A stretch of DNA of 64,000 nucleotides from Saccharopolyspora flava (GCF_900116135.1 NZ_FOZX01000006.1:248001-312000), one strand, 5' to 3'; counted from the first letter of the stretch, positions 9,812-18,562 are shown. Notes: generated by a model from the letters alone, not told the origin. Made by a program: numbers and translations.

Positions 9812-11008
9812 GTGAGTGCCAGGGAATGGCTCGACAAGGATTTCTACGCTGAGCTGGGCGTCTCCTCCGATGCTTCGTCGGACGACATCAAGAAGGCGTA
9901 CCGGAAGCTGGCGCGGGAGAACCACCCCGACGCCAACCCCGGCAACGCCCAGGCCGAGACCAAGTTCAAGGCGGTCTCGGAGGCCTACGGGGTGCTGTCC
10001 GATCCCGACAAGCGCAAGCAGTACGACGAGGCCCGCCGGCTCTTCGGATCCGGCGGCTTCGGCGGCGCGGGCGGTGGTTTCGGCGGTCCGGGCGGTTTCG
10101 GCGGTCCCGGCGGTGCCGGTGGCGGCTTCGACCTCGGCGACCTCTTCGGCGGTCAGCAGGGGGCCGGTGGCCTGGGCGACCTGTTCGGCGGGTTGTTCGG
10201 CAACCGGCGTCCCGGCGGCCCCGGCGGGGGCGCGAGCACGGCCAACCGGCCGCGGCGCGGGGCCGACGTCGAGACCGAGGTGCGCATCGACTTCTACGAG
10301 GCGGTGCGCGGTGCCACGGTGCCGCTGCGGTTGTCGAGCCCGGCGACCTGCCAGACCTGCCGGGGTTCGGGCGCCAAGCCCGGCACCCGGCCGCGCGGCT
10401 GCTCCACCTGCGGTGGATCCGGCCTGGTCACCCGCAACCAGGGCGCGTTCGCGTTCAGCGAGCCGTGCCCGGACTGCCGGGGGCGGGGTCAGATCATCGA
10501 CAGCCCGTGCGACGACTGCGCCGGCGAGGGCGTCAGCACCCGCAGCCGGACGCTGACCGTGCGCATCCCCCCGGGGGTGGACGACGGGCAGCGGATCCGG
10601 CTGGCCGGGCAGGGCGAGCCGGGCCGTCAGGGCGCGACCGCGGGCGATCTCTTCGTCGTCGTGCACGTCAACCCGAACAAGGTGTTCGGACGATCCGGTG
10701 ATGATCTGACGATCACGGTTCCGGTCACCTTCCCGGAACTGGCGCTGGGCACTACGTTGACGGTGCCGACCCTGGACGGGAAGGTCTCGCTGAAGGTCCC
10801 CGCGGGGACCAGCAGCGGACGGACCTTCCGGGTGCGTGGCAAGGGCGTGGGCAAGAAGGCCGGTGGCAACGGGGATCTCCTGGTGACGCTGCAGGTCGCG
10901 GTGCCGTCGAAGCTCGACGACGCGGCGACGCAGGCGTTGCAGGAGTACGCCGAGGCCACGGCCGACCACGACCCGCGCAGCGAGCTGAACGAGTTGCTCG
11001 GGAGGTAG
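9812..11008 (+). CDS. dnaJ: Chaperone protein DnaJ
   Basis: A 398-residue type I J-protein that delivers substrates to DnaK and stimulates its ATPase. The J domain (residues ~10-75) contains the essential HPD motif in [10 protein letters not shown] long Gly/Phe region rich in GGFGG repeats follows (~78-150). The zinc-binding domain has four CxxCxGxG motifs: [24 protein letters not shown] and CDDCAGEG. Two C-terminal substrate-binding domains complete it. The GTG at 9812 has GGAAGGAGG upstream. It corresponds to the operon-linked DnaJ1 of actinobacteria; a second DnaJ is usually encoded elsewhere. hspR follows after 2 bp. Confidence 0.97.
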   Translation: MSAREWLDKDFYAELGVSSDASSDDIKKAYRKLARENHPDANPGNAQAETKFKAVSEAYGVLSDPDKRKQYDEARRLFGSGGFGGAGGGFGGPGGFGGPGGAGGGFDLGDLFGGQQGAGGLGDLFGGLFGNRRPGGPGGGASTANRPRRGADVETEVRIDFYEAVRGATVPLRLSSPATCQTCRGSGAKPGTRPRGCSTCGGSGLVTRNQGAFAFSEPCPDCRGRGQIIDSPCDDCAGEGVSTRSRTLTVRIPPGVDDGQRIRLAGQGEPGRQGATAGDLFVVVHVNPNKVFGRSGDDLTITVPVTFPELALGTTLTVPTLDGKVSLKVPAGTSSGRTFRVRGKGVGKKAGGNGDLLVTLQVAVPSKLDDAATQALQEYAEATADHDPRSELNELLGR

Positions 11009-11010
11009 GC

Positions 11011-11481
11011 ATGGCCGGCCGCATGACGGGTCCCGGAGGGATCGGACCGGAGATGGGTTTCGCGTTCCCGCCCGGTTCCAACGAGGACACCCCGATGTTC
11101 GTGATCTCGGTGGCGGCGCAGCTGTCCGGTCTGCACGCGCAGACGCTGCGCAGCTACGACCGGCTCGGGCTGGTCTCGCCGGGGCGCACCGCGGCCGGCG
11201 GCAGGCGCTACTCGCTGCGCGACATCGCGCTGCTGCGCGAGGTGCAGCGGCTCTCCCAGGAGGAGGGCGTCAACCTGGCGGGGATCAAGCGGATCATCGA
11301 CCTGGAGAACCAGGTGGACGCGCTGCAGGCCAAGGTGCAGGAGCTCACCGAGGAGGTCGCGGCGGCCTACGCCGCGGCGGAGTCGGCGGCCGCCCAGATC
11401 CACGCCTCCTACCGCCGGGACCTCGTCCCGGTCCGCCCGGAGACCGCCCTGGTCGTCTGGAAACCCAACCGCAAGCGCTGA
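11011..11481 (+). CDS. hspR: Heat-shock repressor HspR (MerR family)
   Basis: A 156-residue MerR-type repressor of the actinobacterial heat-shock operon. The winged HTH spans about residues 29-100 (FVISVAAQLSGLHAQTLRSY, then RLGLVSPGRTAAGGRRYSLRD). A coiled-coil dimerisation helix with QVDALQAKVQELTEEVAAA follows, and then a short basic tail. HspR binds HAIR inverted repeats, with DnaK as co-repressor in Streptomyces. Two HAIR sites precede dnaK and one precedes clpB in this window, which defines its regulon here. GGAGG lies 5 bp before the ATG at 11011. The N-terminal ~25 residues are Gly-rich and may be absent if the ATG at 11053 is used. Confidence 0.96.
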   Translation: MAGRMTGPGGIGPEMGFAFPPGSNEDTPMFVISVAAQLSGLHAQTLRSYDRLGLVSPGRTAAGGRRYSLRDIALLREVQRLSQEEGVNLAGIKRIIDLENQVDALQAKVQELTEEVAAAYAAAESAAAQIHASYRRDLVPVRPETALVVWKPNRKR

Positions 11482-11490
11482 TCTTGACGC

Positions 11491-11528
11491 GAAGGGCGCC
11501 TTCCCGAGTCCGGGGAGGCGCCCTTCTT
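11491..11528 (+). terminator. Terminator of the dnaK operon
   Basis: An inverted repeat (GAAGGGCGCC at 11491 pairing with GGCGCCCTTC ending at 11526, with one bulged base) is followed by TTC. It begins 9 bases after the hspR stop and is shared with the converging flavohemoglobin gene. Confidence 0.82.
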
Positions 11529-11536
11529 CATGGCCG

Positions 11537-11607
11537 AGGACAGTTTTTCCTCGAATCACCCATGATCAATGTCCGTTTTGCCCGGGCAGTTCTCACTAAA
11601 ACTGTCC
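11537..11607. repeat. ~70 bp palindromic element, copy 1
   Basis: A 71 bp element with terminal inverted repeats GGACAGTTTT and AAAACTGTCC. Read on the minus strand, its interior GGCAAAACGGAC followed by GATCATGG closely matches the copies at 28307 and 56710. It sits directly after the hspR terminator and before the 3' end of the flavohemoglobin gene, between convergent genes. Confidence 0.88.
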
Positions 11608-11625
11608 GCGGGTGACGGACGAACC

Positions 11626-12798
11626 TCAGTCCAGCGTGAACGGGTCGTAGCGGATGTGGTCGAGCGTCGTGCCCGCGACCAGCATCTTCGAGACGGTGGC
11701 CCGGATCATGGCCGGGGAGCCGGAGACCAGGACGTCCCAGTCCTCCCAGGCGCCGTGGCGGGAGACGACGTCGGCGATGGTGCCGTGCTCGACCCCGTCG
11801 ACGTTCGGGTCGTTCTCCAGCACGCCGGTGACCGTCAGCCACGGGTTCTGCATCGCGATCCGGCGCAGGTTGTCCAGGTCGTAGAGGTCGTCGCGGGTGC
11901 GGCCGCCGTAGAACAGGTGCACGCGCGGGTTCTCGCCGTACTGGGCGAGGTCGTCGACGATCGCGCGCAGCGGCGTGATGCCGGTGCCGCCGCCGATCAT
12001 GAGGATGTCCGGGGAGTTCTCCCGCTCGACGGTGAGCCGCCCCATCGGGGAGCCGATCCGCCACTGGTCGCCGGGCCGGGCGTGCCCGACGAGCGCGCGG
12101 CTGACCCAGCCGCCTTCGACGGAGCGGACGTGGAACTCCATGACGCCGTCGTCGCTGGGCGCGTTGGCCGGCGACAGGTAGCGCCACAGCCGCGGCCGCT
12201 GCGGGACCTCGACGCTCACGTACTGGCCGGGCAGGTAGGGAACCGGGTGGTCGGTCTGGACGCGGATCACCGCGAGGTCCCAGCTCAGCCGCTCGTGGTG
12301 CAGGACCTGGCCGGTGTACCAGGCGGGGCCGTCGTCGGCGGCGGCCGCTTCGGTCATCGCCGAGGCCATGACCGTGTAGGCCTCGGCCCAGGCGCGTTCG
12401 ACCTGGTCGGTCCAGGCGTCACCGGCGTAGCGCTTGATGGCGGCCAGCAGTGCGGTGCCGACGGCTTCGTAGTGCTGCGTGACGACGCCGAACTTGCGGT
12501 GGTCGCGGCCGAGCTGCTGCAGGAACGGCAGCAGCTCGTCGGGCTTGTCGACCATCTGGATGACGTGCACGAGCGCCCTCAGCAGGCGGCTGCGCTGCAC
12601 CTCCATGTTGGCGGCGAACAGCTCGCGGGTTTGCGGCGCGATGCTGAACAAGGTGCCGTAGAAGAACTTCGCCACCTCGTCGGAGTGTGGTTCGACGACC
12701 GCGAAGCTCTCGCGGATGAGTCGGACCATCTTGCTCACGCCGGAGTTCGACGGCTCGTTGTTCGGGGGCGGACCGGGGCTCAGTACGGCGTTCGTCAT
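11626..12798 (-). CDS. Flavohemoglobin-type globin-FAD/NAD reductase
   Basis: A 390-residue fusion of a globin (about 1-145) with a ferredoxin-NADP reductase-type FAD/NAD module. Flavohemoglobins act as nitric oxide dioxygenases, turning NO into nitrate with O2 and NAD(P)H. The globin keeps the distal tyrosine in FFYGTLFS, a distal glutamine in EVQRSRLL, and the proximal histidine in GRDHRKFGVV. The reductase has the flavin motif LWRYLSPAN (variant of RxYS) and the NAD loop GGGTGITPLRAI. The ATG at 12798 is chosen; the frame stays open to a TTG at 12852. It is divergent from a PPOX-family gene. The family includes M. tuberculosis Rv0385; in such variants electron transfer or lactate-related functions have been discussed, so NO detoxification is likely but not certain. 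Confidence 0.88.
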   Translation of the reverse strand: MTNAVLSPGPPPNNEPSNSGVSKMVRLIRESFAVVEPHSDEVAKFFYGTLFSIAPQTRELFAANMEVQRSRLLRALVHVIQMVDKPDELLPFLQQLGRDHRKFGVVTQHYEAVGTALLAAIKRYAGDAWTDQVERAWAEAYTVMASAMTEAAAADDGPAWYTGQVLHHERLSWDLAVIRVQTDHPVPYLPGQYVSVEVPQRPRLWRYLSPANAPSDDGVMEFHVRSVEGGWVSRALVGHARPGDQWRIGSPMGRLTVERENSPDILMIGGGTGITPLRAIVDDLAQYGENPRVHLFYGGRTRDDLYDLDNLRRIAMQNPWLTVTGVLENDPNVDGVEHGTIADVVSRHGAWEDWDVLVSGSPAMIRATVSKMLVAGTTLDHIRYDPFTLD

Positions 12799-13017
12799 CG
12801 TTTCGGGCGCAGTCTTCTCCACGTTGGCGGCAGTCACCTGGGGCGGGCGCAACCGCTACCTGCAAACGTCCCCCGACATCAGGGGCGACCCTAACCGCTG
12901 ATCGCAAGGACGTCTGCCTTGATGGCACTTTTGAGTGCTTTTTAACTACCTCGCGTAGATAATCCATCAATCGGTCGGGGGAAAGCTAGTAGGCAGCCTG
13001 TTACCGAAGGGGGCGAC

Positions 13018-13794
13018 GTGACACTGTGGCCCGCTGTGACCCCCGATCACATCAACCCGGTCGGCGTGGCGCCCGACGCCATGCTCGACCTCGAGTTATC
13101 CGACAACCGAACGACCCCCGTCCCGACCTCCGCGCTGGAGGAATCCCAGGTCAGCGACCCGTTCCGGCAGGAATCCCCGACTCTGCCGGGCTCGGCGGGC
13201 GAGCACCTCCTGCAGCGCGCCTACGGCTCCGAGAAGCGGGCCCGCCGCTTCTACGACGACCAGGTGCTGGACCGCCTCAACGCCGAGATGAAGGAGTTCA
13301 TCGGGCGTATGGAGCTGGCCTTCGTGGCCACCTCCGACGCCCGCGGCGAGTGCGACTCCAGCCTCCGGGCCGGTCCGCCCGGCTTCATCGAGGTCCTCGA
13401 CGACCAGCACGTCTGCTACCCGGAGTACCGGGGCAACGGCGTGATGGCCAGCCTCGGCAACATCAGCGAGAACCCGCACGTGGGCATCCTGCTGGTGGAC
13501 TTCGTCACCGACCTGATCGGCCTGCACGTCAACGGCAAGGCCCGGATCGTCGAGGACGCCGATCTGCGCGCCATCTACCCGGCGCTGCCCTCGGAGTTCG
13601 ACCGCGGCCGCACGCCCGAGCGGTGGGTGGTGGTGCAGGTCGAGGAGGCCTACATCCACTGCCGCAAGCACATCCCCCGGATGATGCCGGTGCTGCGCGA
13701 GCGCACCTGGGGCACCGACGACGTCAAGCGCAAGGGCGGCGACTACTTCGGCGCCAAGGGCATGCCCCGGCCGTGGCACGTGGTGACCGCCTGA
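13018..13794 (+). CDS. Pyridoxamine 5'-phosphate oxidase-family flavoprotein
   Basis: A 258-residue protein with a split-barrel flavin-binding fold of the PPOX-like family. The core starts near residue 85 with LNAEMKEFIGRMELAFVATS and continues through GPPGFIEVLDD, NISENPHVGILLVDF and GLHVNGKARIV. The first ~65 residues are variable and probably flexible. The C-terminus has the basic CRKHIPRM segment seen in this subgroup, whose members often bind FMN, heme or F420. The GTG at 13018 follows AAGGGGG. The gene is divergent from the flavohemoglobin gene across 219 bp, so a shared link to oxidative or nitrosative stress is plausible but inferred. It is too divergent to be the vitamin B6 enzyme PdxH. 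Confidence 0.82.
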   Translation: MTLWPAVTPDHINPVGVAPDAMLDLELSDNRTTPVPTSALEESQVSDPFRQESPTLPGSAGEHLLQRAYGSEKRARRFYDDQVLDRLNAEMKEFIGRMELAFVATSDARGECDSSLRAGPPGFIEVLDDQHVCYPEYRGNGVMASLGNISENPHVGILLVDFVTDLIGLHVNGKARIVEDADLRAIYPALPSEFDRGRTPERWVVVQVEEAYIHCRKHIPRMMPVLRERTWGTDDVKRKGGDYFGAKGMPRPWHVVTA

Positions 13795-13844
13795 CGTCCG
13801 CGGTGACGAGTTCCGGCCTGCTGCGCCGCGGCTCGGCCGTGCTT

Positions 13845-13874
13845 CCTAGAGTGGGGCGTCCCTAGAGTGGGGCG
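13845..13874 (+). repeat. 16-bp tandem duplication containing TAGAGT
   Basis: CCTAGAGTGGGGCG occurs at 13845-13858 and again at 13861-13874 (period 16). Each copy contains TAGAGT, a plausible actinobacterial -10 hexamer. The duplication lies 28 bp before the GTG of the MarR gene at 13902, so it may create paired promoters or a doubled binding site. Confidence 0.6.
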
Positions 13875-13901
13875 AAACGGTCGCGGGACGCGGGGAGCGA
13901 A

Positions 13902-14366
13902 GTGAGCGAGCAGGACGACGAGTTCGTTGAGGACCCCGTGCGCCGGGAAGCCGCCGAGGAGGTCGAGCGCGAACTCGTGATGATGTTCCGCAACGCGCGG
14001 AACCTCTCGACCCACGTCGCCGCGCTGGTCCACCCGGACCTGGACCCCGCCTCGTACACGCTGCTGCTGATGGTGGCCAACGAGGGGCCCCTGCGCGGCA
14101 TGGACCTGGCCGGCCGCACCGGGCTGGACAAGTCGACGGTGTCCCGGCAGATCGCCACGCTCGTCGACCTCGGCCTGCTGGAGCGCGCTCCCGACCCCGA
14201 TGACGGGCGCGCTCGCCGCATCCAGCTCTCCGACCTGGGTTCCGAGCGGTTGGAGCGGGTGCGCGCCGAGCGGCGCAAGCACCTGCACGGCCAGTTCTCC
14301 AGCTGGACCACCCAGGACCTGGAGGACCTCGCCCGCCTGCTGGGCAAGCTGAACGAGACCAGCTGA
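13902..14366 (+). CDS. MarR-family transcriptional regulator
   Basis: A 154-residue winged-helix regulator of the MarR family. The DNA-binding part spans about residues 45-110 (LLLMVANEGPLRGMDLAGRT, GLDKSTVSRQIATLVDLGLL and the wing ERAPDPDDGRARR). Helices at each end form the dimer interface. The acidic N-terminus (EQDDEFVEDP) is unusual but short. GGGGAG lies before the GTG at 13902. The upstream tandem repeat with two TAGAGT hexamers may be its promoter or operator. It is followed 123 bp later by a second, only distantly similar MarR gene that controls an exporter. Its own targets are not evident. Confidence 0.9.
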   Translation: MSEQDDEFVEDPVRREAAEEVERELVMMFRNARNLSTHVAALVHPDLDPASYTLLLMVANEGPLRGMDLAGRTGLDKSTVSRQIATLVDLGLLERAPDPDDGRARRIQLSDLGSERLERVRAERRKHLHGQFSSWTTQDLEDLARLLGKLNETS

Positions 14367-14427
14367 ATCGTTCGCGATCAGGCAAAACGGCCAAAAACGG
14401 CCGGTGTCGCGGCTCACCCTCATTTCA

Positions 14428-14442
14428 GTTGCGTGCTGCAAC
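14428..14442. promoter_or_regulatory. MarR operator candidate 1
   Basis: GTTGC-N5-GCAAC, a perfect inverted repeat, is repeated with the same half-sites and spacing at 14457. It lies 48 bp upstream of the MarR-exporter operon start. Spacing and symmetry fit a MarR dimer. Confidence 0.75.
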
Positions 14443-14456
14443 CAAGTGGTCGTATT

Positions 14457-14471
14457 GTTGCCTTTAGCAAC
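14457..14471. promoter_or_regulatory. MarR operator candidate 2
   Basis: The second GTTGC-N5-GCAAC palindrome is centred 29 bp from the first and ends 18 bp before the start codon at 14490. Only the half-sites are conserved (spacers GTGCT and CTTTA), as expected for a real protein site. Confidence 0.75.
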
Positions 14472-14489
14472 TAATAAGGATGGGCTCAC

Positions 14490-15017
14490 ATGGGACCGAC
14501 ACCCGAGACCTGTGGTGAGCTGCTCCGCCCACTCCGCGCCTTGATGGGCCTCAAGCAAGTCGCGCTGCAACGGGGATTGCAGCTCTCCGACCAGGTTCCC
14601 TACGCGGCGGCCGGACTGCTCACCGAGCTCGTGCACCGAGGCGAAAGCCGGGTATCCGACCTCGCCCACCACCGCATCGTCGATGCGTCCGTGGTGAGCC
14701 GGCAGGTGAACCAGCTCGAACAGGCGGAACTGATCACCCGCCGCCCCGACCCCGCCGACAGGCGGGTGTCGCTGCTCCGCGCCACCGACGACGGTGAGCA
14801 GGTCGTGGCCGACCTCGAGCGCAAGAAGCAGGAATGGATCAGCGAGGCGCTGGTCGGCTGGGACGACGGCAAGGTCCGCGAACTGGCCCGGTTGCTCGGC
14901 GACGCGATGTCCGACATCCGCCGCTACACGATCGACGACGGTGACGCGCCCGAGAACGGGCACACGATTGACCAGGGGGACCTCTCGGCCCCCCGGATGA
15001 GGGAAGGAACTCGATGA
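14490..15017 (+). CDS. MarR-family regulator of the downstream exporter
   Basis: A 175-residue winged-helix repressor. The HTH is in about residues 45-95 (HRGESRVSDLAHHR, then VDASVVSRQVNQLEQAELI) with the wing TRRPDPADRRVSLLRAT. Its stop codon overlaps the start of the 14-TM exporter gene (ATGA at 15014-15017), so regulator and transporter form one translationally coupled operon. Two identical-half-site palindromes sit in the 123 bp upstream, strongly suggesting autorepression. Ligands of such pairs are usually toxic small molecules or antibiotics exported by the pump. The start is ATG at 14490 with AAGGA about 10 bp upstream. Confidence 0.92.
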   Translation: MGPTPETCGELLRPLRALMGLKQVALQRGLQLSDQVPYAAAGLLTELVHRGESRVSDLAHHRIVDASVVSRQVNQLEQAELITRRPDPADRRVSLLRATDDGEQVVADLERKKQEWISEALVGWDDGKVRELARLLGDAMSDIRRYTIDDGDAPENGHTIDQGDLSAPRMREGTR

Positions 15018-17530
15018 CCAGCTCGACGGAGACGGCGCCCAGGGTGTCGACTCAACCGAGCGCGCCGCACGAGTCGGCTCAGGAACCGGCGATGTCGCAC
15101 CGCCAGATCCTGGAGGCCATGTCCGGCCTGATGTTGGCGCTGTTGGTCGCCATCCTCAGCTCGACCATCGTGTCGAACGCGCTGCCGAGGATCATCGCCG
15201 ACCTGCACGGGACTCAGGGGCAGTACACCTGGGTCGTCACGGCGATGCTGCTGACCTCCACCGCCTCCACCCCGCTGTGGGGCAAGCTCTCCGACCTGTT
15301 CAGCAAGAAGCTGCTGTACCAGATCGCCATCACCATCTTCACCGTCGGCTCCGTGGCCGGTGGTTTCGCGCAGTCGATGGAGACCCTGATCGGGTTCCGC
15401 GCCCTGCAGGGCATCGGCATGGGCGGTCTGCAGGCGCTGATCCAGGTCGTCATCGCGGCGATGGTCTCGCCGCGCGAACGCGGCCGCTACAGCGGCTACA
15501 TCGGTGCCACCTTCGCGGTGGCCACCGTCAGCGGCCCGCTGGTCGGCGGCGTCATCGTCGACACCCCGTGGCTGGGCTGGCGCTGGTGCTTCTGGGTCAC
15601 CGTGCCGATCGCGGTCATCGCCTTCATCGTGCTGGGCCGGGTCCTGAAGCTGCCGGTCGTCAAGCGCCAGATCAAGATCGACTGGTTCGGCGCGCTGTTC
15701 CTGGTCGGCGGCGTCTCGCTGCTGCTGATCTGGGTCTCGTTGGCCGGCAAGAACTTCGACTGGCTCTCGCCGGAGACCGGCTACTTCGTCGGCGGCGGCC
15801 TCCTCGCGCTGATCATCGCCGTGATCATCGAGGCCAAGCACAGCGAACCGATCGTGCCGCTGCGGATGTTCCGCAACCCCACGGTCACGCTGGCCACCAT
15901 CGGCACCGTCGCGGTCGGCACCGCGATGTTCGGCGGCGCGGTGTTCCTGGGCCAGTACTTCCAGATCGCGCGCAGCTTCAGCCCGACCGTCGCGGGTCTG
16001 ATGACGCTGCCGATGGTCGGCGGGCTGTTCATCTCCTCCACCGTCAGCGGCCAGATCATCTCCCGGGTCACCGGCAAGATCAAACCGTTCCTGATCGTCG
16101 GCTCGATCGTGATGATGATTGCGATGGGGCTACTGAGCACCGTCGATCACGAAACGAACCTGGTGCTGGTGGGTGTCTTCCTCTTCCTGATGGGAAGCGG
16201 AGTCGGCATGCTCATGCAGAACCTGGTGCTGGCCGTGCAGAACGCCACCAGCGCCAAGGACATGGGTTCGACGACCTCCGTCGTCACCTTCTTCCGCACC
16301 CTGGGAGGTTCGGCTGGCGTGTCGGTGCTCGGCGCGGTCCTGGCCACCCGCGTGCAGGACTACATCATGGAAGGCCTGGCGAAGATCCCCGGCGCGGCCC
16401 AGGCCGCGTCCTCCGGCGGCGGCACCGGATCGCTGGACGTGGGACACCTGCCCGGGCCCATCCAGACCATCGTCCGCGCGGCCTACGGGGATGCCATCGG
16501 CGACATCTTCCTCATCTCGGCCTGCATCTCCGTGGTCACGTTCCTCGCGGTGCTGTTCATCCGCGAGAAGCCGCTGCGGACGACGATCGAAAGCAATGAG
16601 GAAAGGGAGACGGCTTCAGTGTCGGCACACGACGAGGGCCTCGAGGACGGCAGGACCAACGGTGCGCAGGTGAACCCCGAGCGGGCCAACCCGTGGACCG
16701 AGCCGTCGATCCCGTCCTTCGCCTCCAACGGCGCGGCGCTGACCGGCCGGTTCGCCGAGGGCCACGAGCTCCAGCAGCGGGCCGTGCACGGCGTCGTCCA
16801 CGACTCGATCGGCACCCCGGTCTCCGGCGTGGTCCTGACGCTCACCGACGCCAACGGGCGCCAGGTGGAGCGGGCCCGCACCGACAACGACGGGCGGTTC
16901 CACTTCGACGTCGGCAACGACGGCACCTACGTGCTGATCGCCTCCGGCGGCAGCTACCAGCCGACCGCGTCGATGGTCGTGGTCTCCGACCGCCCGGTCC
17001 GGCACGACGTGCAGCTGCTCGGGGCCGGTGAGCTCAGCGGTCTGGTGCACGTCGGCGGCGCCGGCGTCCCGGGCGCGATGGTGGTGCTCACCGACGTGCG
17101 CGGCGAGGTCGTGGCCACCAACGCCACCGACGGCGACGGCGAGTACGGCTTCTCCGACCTGGTCGGCGGCTCGTACGCGCTGACCGTCACCGCCGACGGC
17201 TACCGCCCGGTCGCGCACCCGATCGTGGTCACCGACGGGGAACGGGTGCGGCTCGACGTCGCCCTGCAGACCGGGGCGCAGCTGCACGGCGTGATCCGCT
17301 CGGCCAACCTCGGGGTGCCGGTGCCGGACGCGCGGGTGACGCTGCTCGACGGCTCGGGCGCGGTGGTCGCCGCGGGCACCACCGACATCGACGGCAACTA
17401 CCACTTCACCGACCTGCCCGACGGTGAGTACACGGTCATCGCCAGCGGGTACCCGCCGGTGGCCAGCTCGCTGCGGCTGACGGGCCAGGAGTCGTCGCAC
17501 GACGTCGACCTGGGCTACCCGGAAGCCTGA
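15014..17530 (+). CDS. DHA2-family 14-TM exporter fused to carboxypeptidase-regulatory-like repeats
   Basis: An 838-residue fusion. Residues ~25-525 are a DHA2 (EmrB/QacA) drug:H+ antiporter with about 14 membrane segments, including LSSTIVSNALPRI in TM1, WVVTAMLLTSTASTPLWGKL and RALQGIGMGGLQAL. After a hydrophilic linker come three tandem beta-sandwich repeats of the carboxypeptidase-regulatory/Ig-like type, at about 590-670, 672-748 and 750-838. Each has a DxxGxYxF-like strand (NDGRFHFDV, GDGEYGFSDL, IDGNYHFTDL). Such repeats are normally extracellular, while the C-terminus of a 14-TM DHA2 protein is expected inside. An in-frame GTG at 16619 with AAAGGGAG upstream could start a separate soluble repeat protein. 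The gene is coupled to the upstream MarR gene. Confidence 0.92.
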   Translation: MTSSTETAPRVSTQPSAPHESAQEPAMSHRQILEAMSGLMLALLVAILSSTIVSNALPRIIADLHGTQGQYTWVVTAMLLTSTASTPLWGKLSDLFSKKLLYQIAITIFTVGSVAGGFAQSMETLIGFRALQGIGMGGLQALIQVVIAAMVSPRERGRYSGYIGATFAVATVSGPLVGGVIVDTPWLGWRWCFWVTVPIAVIAFIVLGRVLKLPVVKRQIKIDWFGALFLVGGVSLLLIWVSLAGKNFDWLSPETGYFVGGGLLALIIAVIIEAKHSEPIVPLRMFRNPTVTLATIGTVAVGTAMFGGAVFLGQYFQIARSFSPTVAGLMTLPMVGGLFISSTVSGQIISRVTGKIKPFLIVGSIVMMIAMGLLSTVDHETNLVLVGVFLFLMGSGVGMLMQNLVLAVQNATSAKDMGSTTSVVTFFRTLGGSAGVSVLGAVLATRVQDYIMEGLAKIPGAAQAASSGGGTGSLDVGHLPGPIQTIVRAAYGDAIGDIFLISACISVVTFLAVLFIREKPLRTTIESNEERETASVSAHDEGLEDGRTNGAQVNPERANPWTEPSIPSFASNGAALTGRFAEGHELQQRAVHGVVHDSIGTPVSGVVLTLTDANGRQVERARTDNDGRFHFDVGNDGTYVLIASGGSYQPTASMVVVSDRPVRHDVQLLGAGELSGLVHVGGAGVPGAMVVLTDVRGEVVATNATDGDGEYGFSDLVGGSYALTVTADGYRPVAHPIVVTDGERVRLDVALQTGAQLHGVIRSANLGVPVPDARVTLLDGSGAVVAAGTTDIDGNYHFTDLPDGEYTVIASGYPPVASSLRLTGQESSHDVDLGYPEA

Positions 17531-17650
17531 CGGTCGCACCCGCACCACCCGTAGATCACGGTCGCGCTGCGGCGGGCGGGTTCGGCTGGACGCCGGGCCC
17601 GCCCGCACAGCAAGATCATGATCGAGCTTCTGCGAAGGAGTGTTTTCACC

Positions 17651-18517
17651 ATGGATCTCGGCCAACCGCAGGCCGCGTCGGGCAACGGTCAGACCGGTGC
17701 CGCCCGGGGTACCGGAGCGGTCACCGCGTCGGTGCTCGGCAGCGACGGCTGGCCGGTGCCGGAGGCGGTGCTGACCCTCATCGACTCCAGCGGCGCGCAG
17801 GTCGCCCGCGCTCAGGGCGACGGCAAGGGCTCGCTGCTGGCCTCCGGGCTCGCCGCGGGCGCCTACACCGCGATCATCACCGCGATCGGCCACGAGCCGG
17901 TCGCCCGCACCACCCTCGTGCACGAGGGCGCCACCGCCAACCTCGGCGACGTCGAGGTCCGCCGCGTCGGCGGCGCCGACCTGCCCGCGCCCGGGCTGTG
18001 GCGGATCGACCCCGTGCACTCCTCCATCCAGGTCACCGCCAAGCACCTGGGCCTGAGTAGCATCCACGGCCGGTTCAACGAGTTCTCCGGCGAGGTGCGC
18101 ATCGGCACCCCGATCGAGCAGTCGCTGGTGGAGGCCCGGATCAAGGCCGACACCATCGACACCGGCAACACGATGCGCGACGACCACCTGCGCACCGAGG
18201 ACTTCCTCAACGTCGCCGAGCACCCGGAGATCGCGTTCCGCTCCACCGGGCTGCGCCCGCGCGGCGGCGACAAGTGGGACCTGCAGGGCGAGCTCACCAT
18301 GCTCGGCGTGACCAAGCCGGTGCTGCTCGACACCCGCTTCGACGGCGTCGGCCCCGACCAGTGGGGCGGCACCCGCGCCTCGGCCTCGGCGGTCGCGCAG
18401 CTGCGCCGCGACGACTTCGCGGTCCGCTTCAGCCAGTCGCTGGCCTCGGGCATCGCCGCGGTCGGCATGACCCTGCGGGTGCAGATCGACATCCAGGCGG
18501 TCCTGGAAGAGGGGTAG
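17651..18517 (+). CDS. YceI-family protein with N-terminal Ig-like module
   Basis: A 288-residue protein. Residues ~20-105 form one carboxypeptidase-regulatory-like module related to the repeats at the end of the preceding exporter (VLGSDGWPVPEAVLTLIDSSG, then a Gly-rich strand pair). Residues ~115-285 are a YceI lipocalin-like domain, starting GLWRIDPVHSSIQVTAKHLG and containing GRFNEFSGEV, GELTMLGVTKPV and FAVRF. YceI proteins bind long isoprenoids or amphiphiles in a barrel. There is no signal peptide, so it is probably cytoplasmic, unlike E. coli YceI. The ATG at 17651 has GAAGGAG upstream; the frame is open to 17618. Sharing the module with the exporter suggests the two act on the same molecule, an inference. 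Confidence 0.9.
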   Translation: MDLGQPQAASGNGQTGAARGTGAVTASVLGSDGWPVPEAVLTLIDSSGAQVARAQGDGKGSLLASGLAAGAYTAIITAIGHEPVARTTLVHEGATANLGDVEVRRVGGADLPAPGLWRIDPVHSSIQVTAKHLGLSSIHGRFNEFSGEVRIGTPIEQSLVEARIKADTIDTGNTMRDDHLRTEDFLNVAEHPEIAFRSTGLRPRGGDKWDLQGELTMLGVTKPVLLDTRFDGVGPDQWGGTRASASAVAQLRRDDFAVRFSQSLASGIAAVGMTLRVQIDIQAVLEEG

Positions 18518-18562
18518 AGACCAGGAGCGGTCCGCTGTGGCTGGCTCGACCGCTCCGCACAA

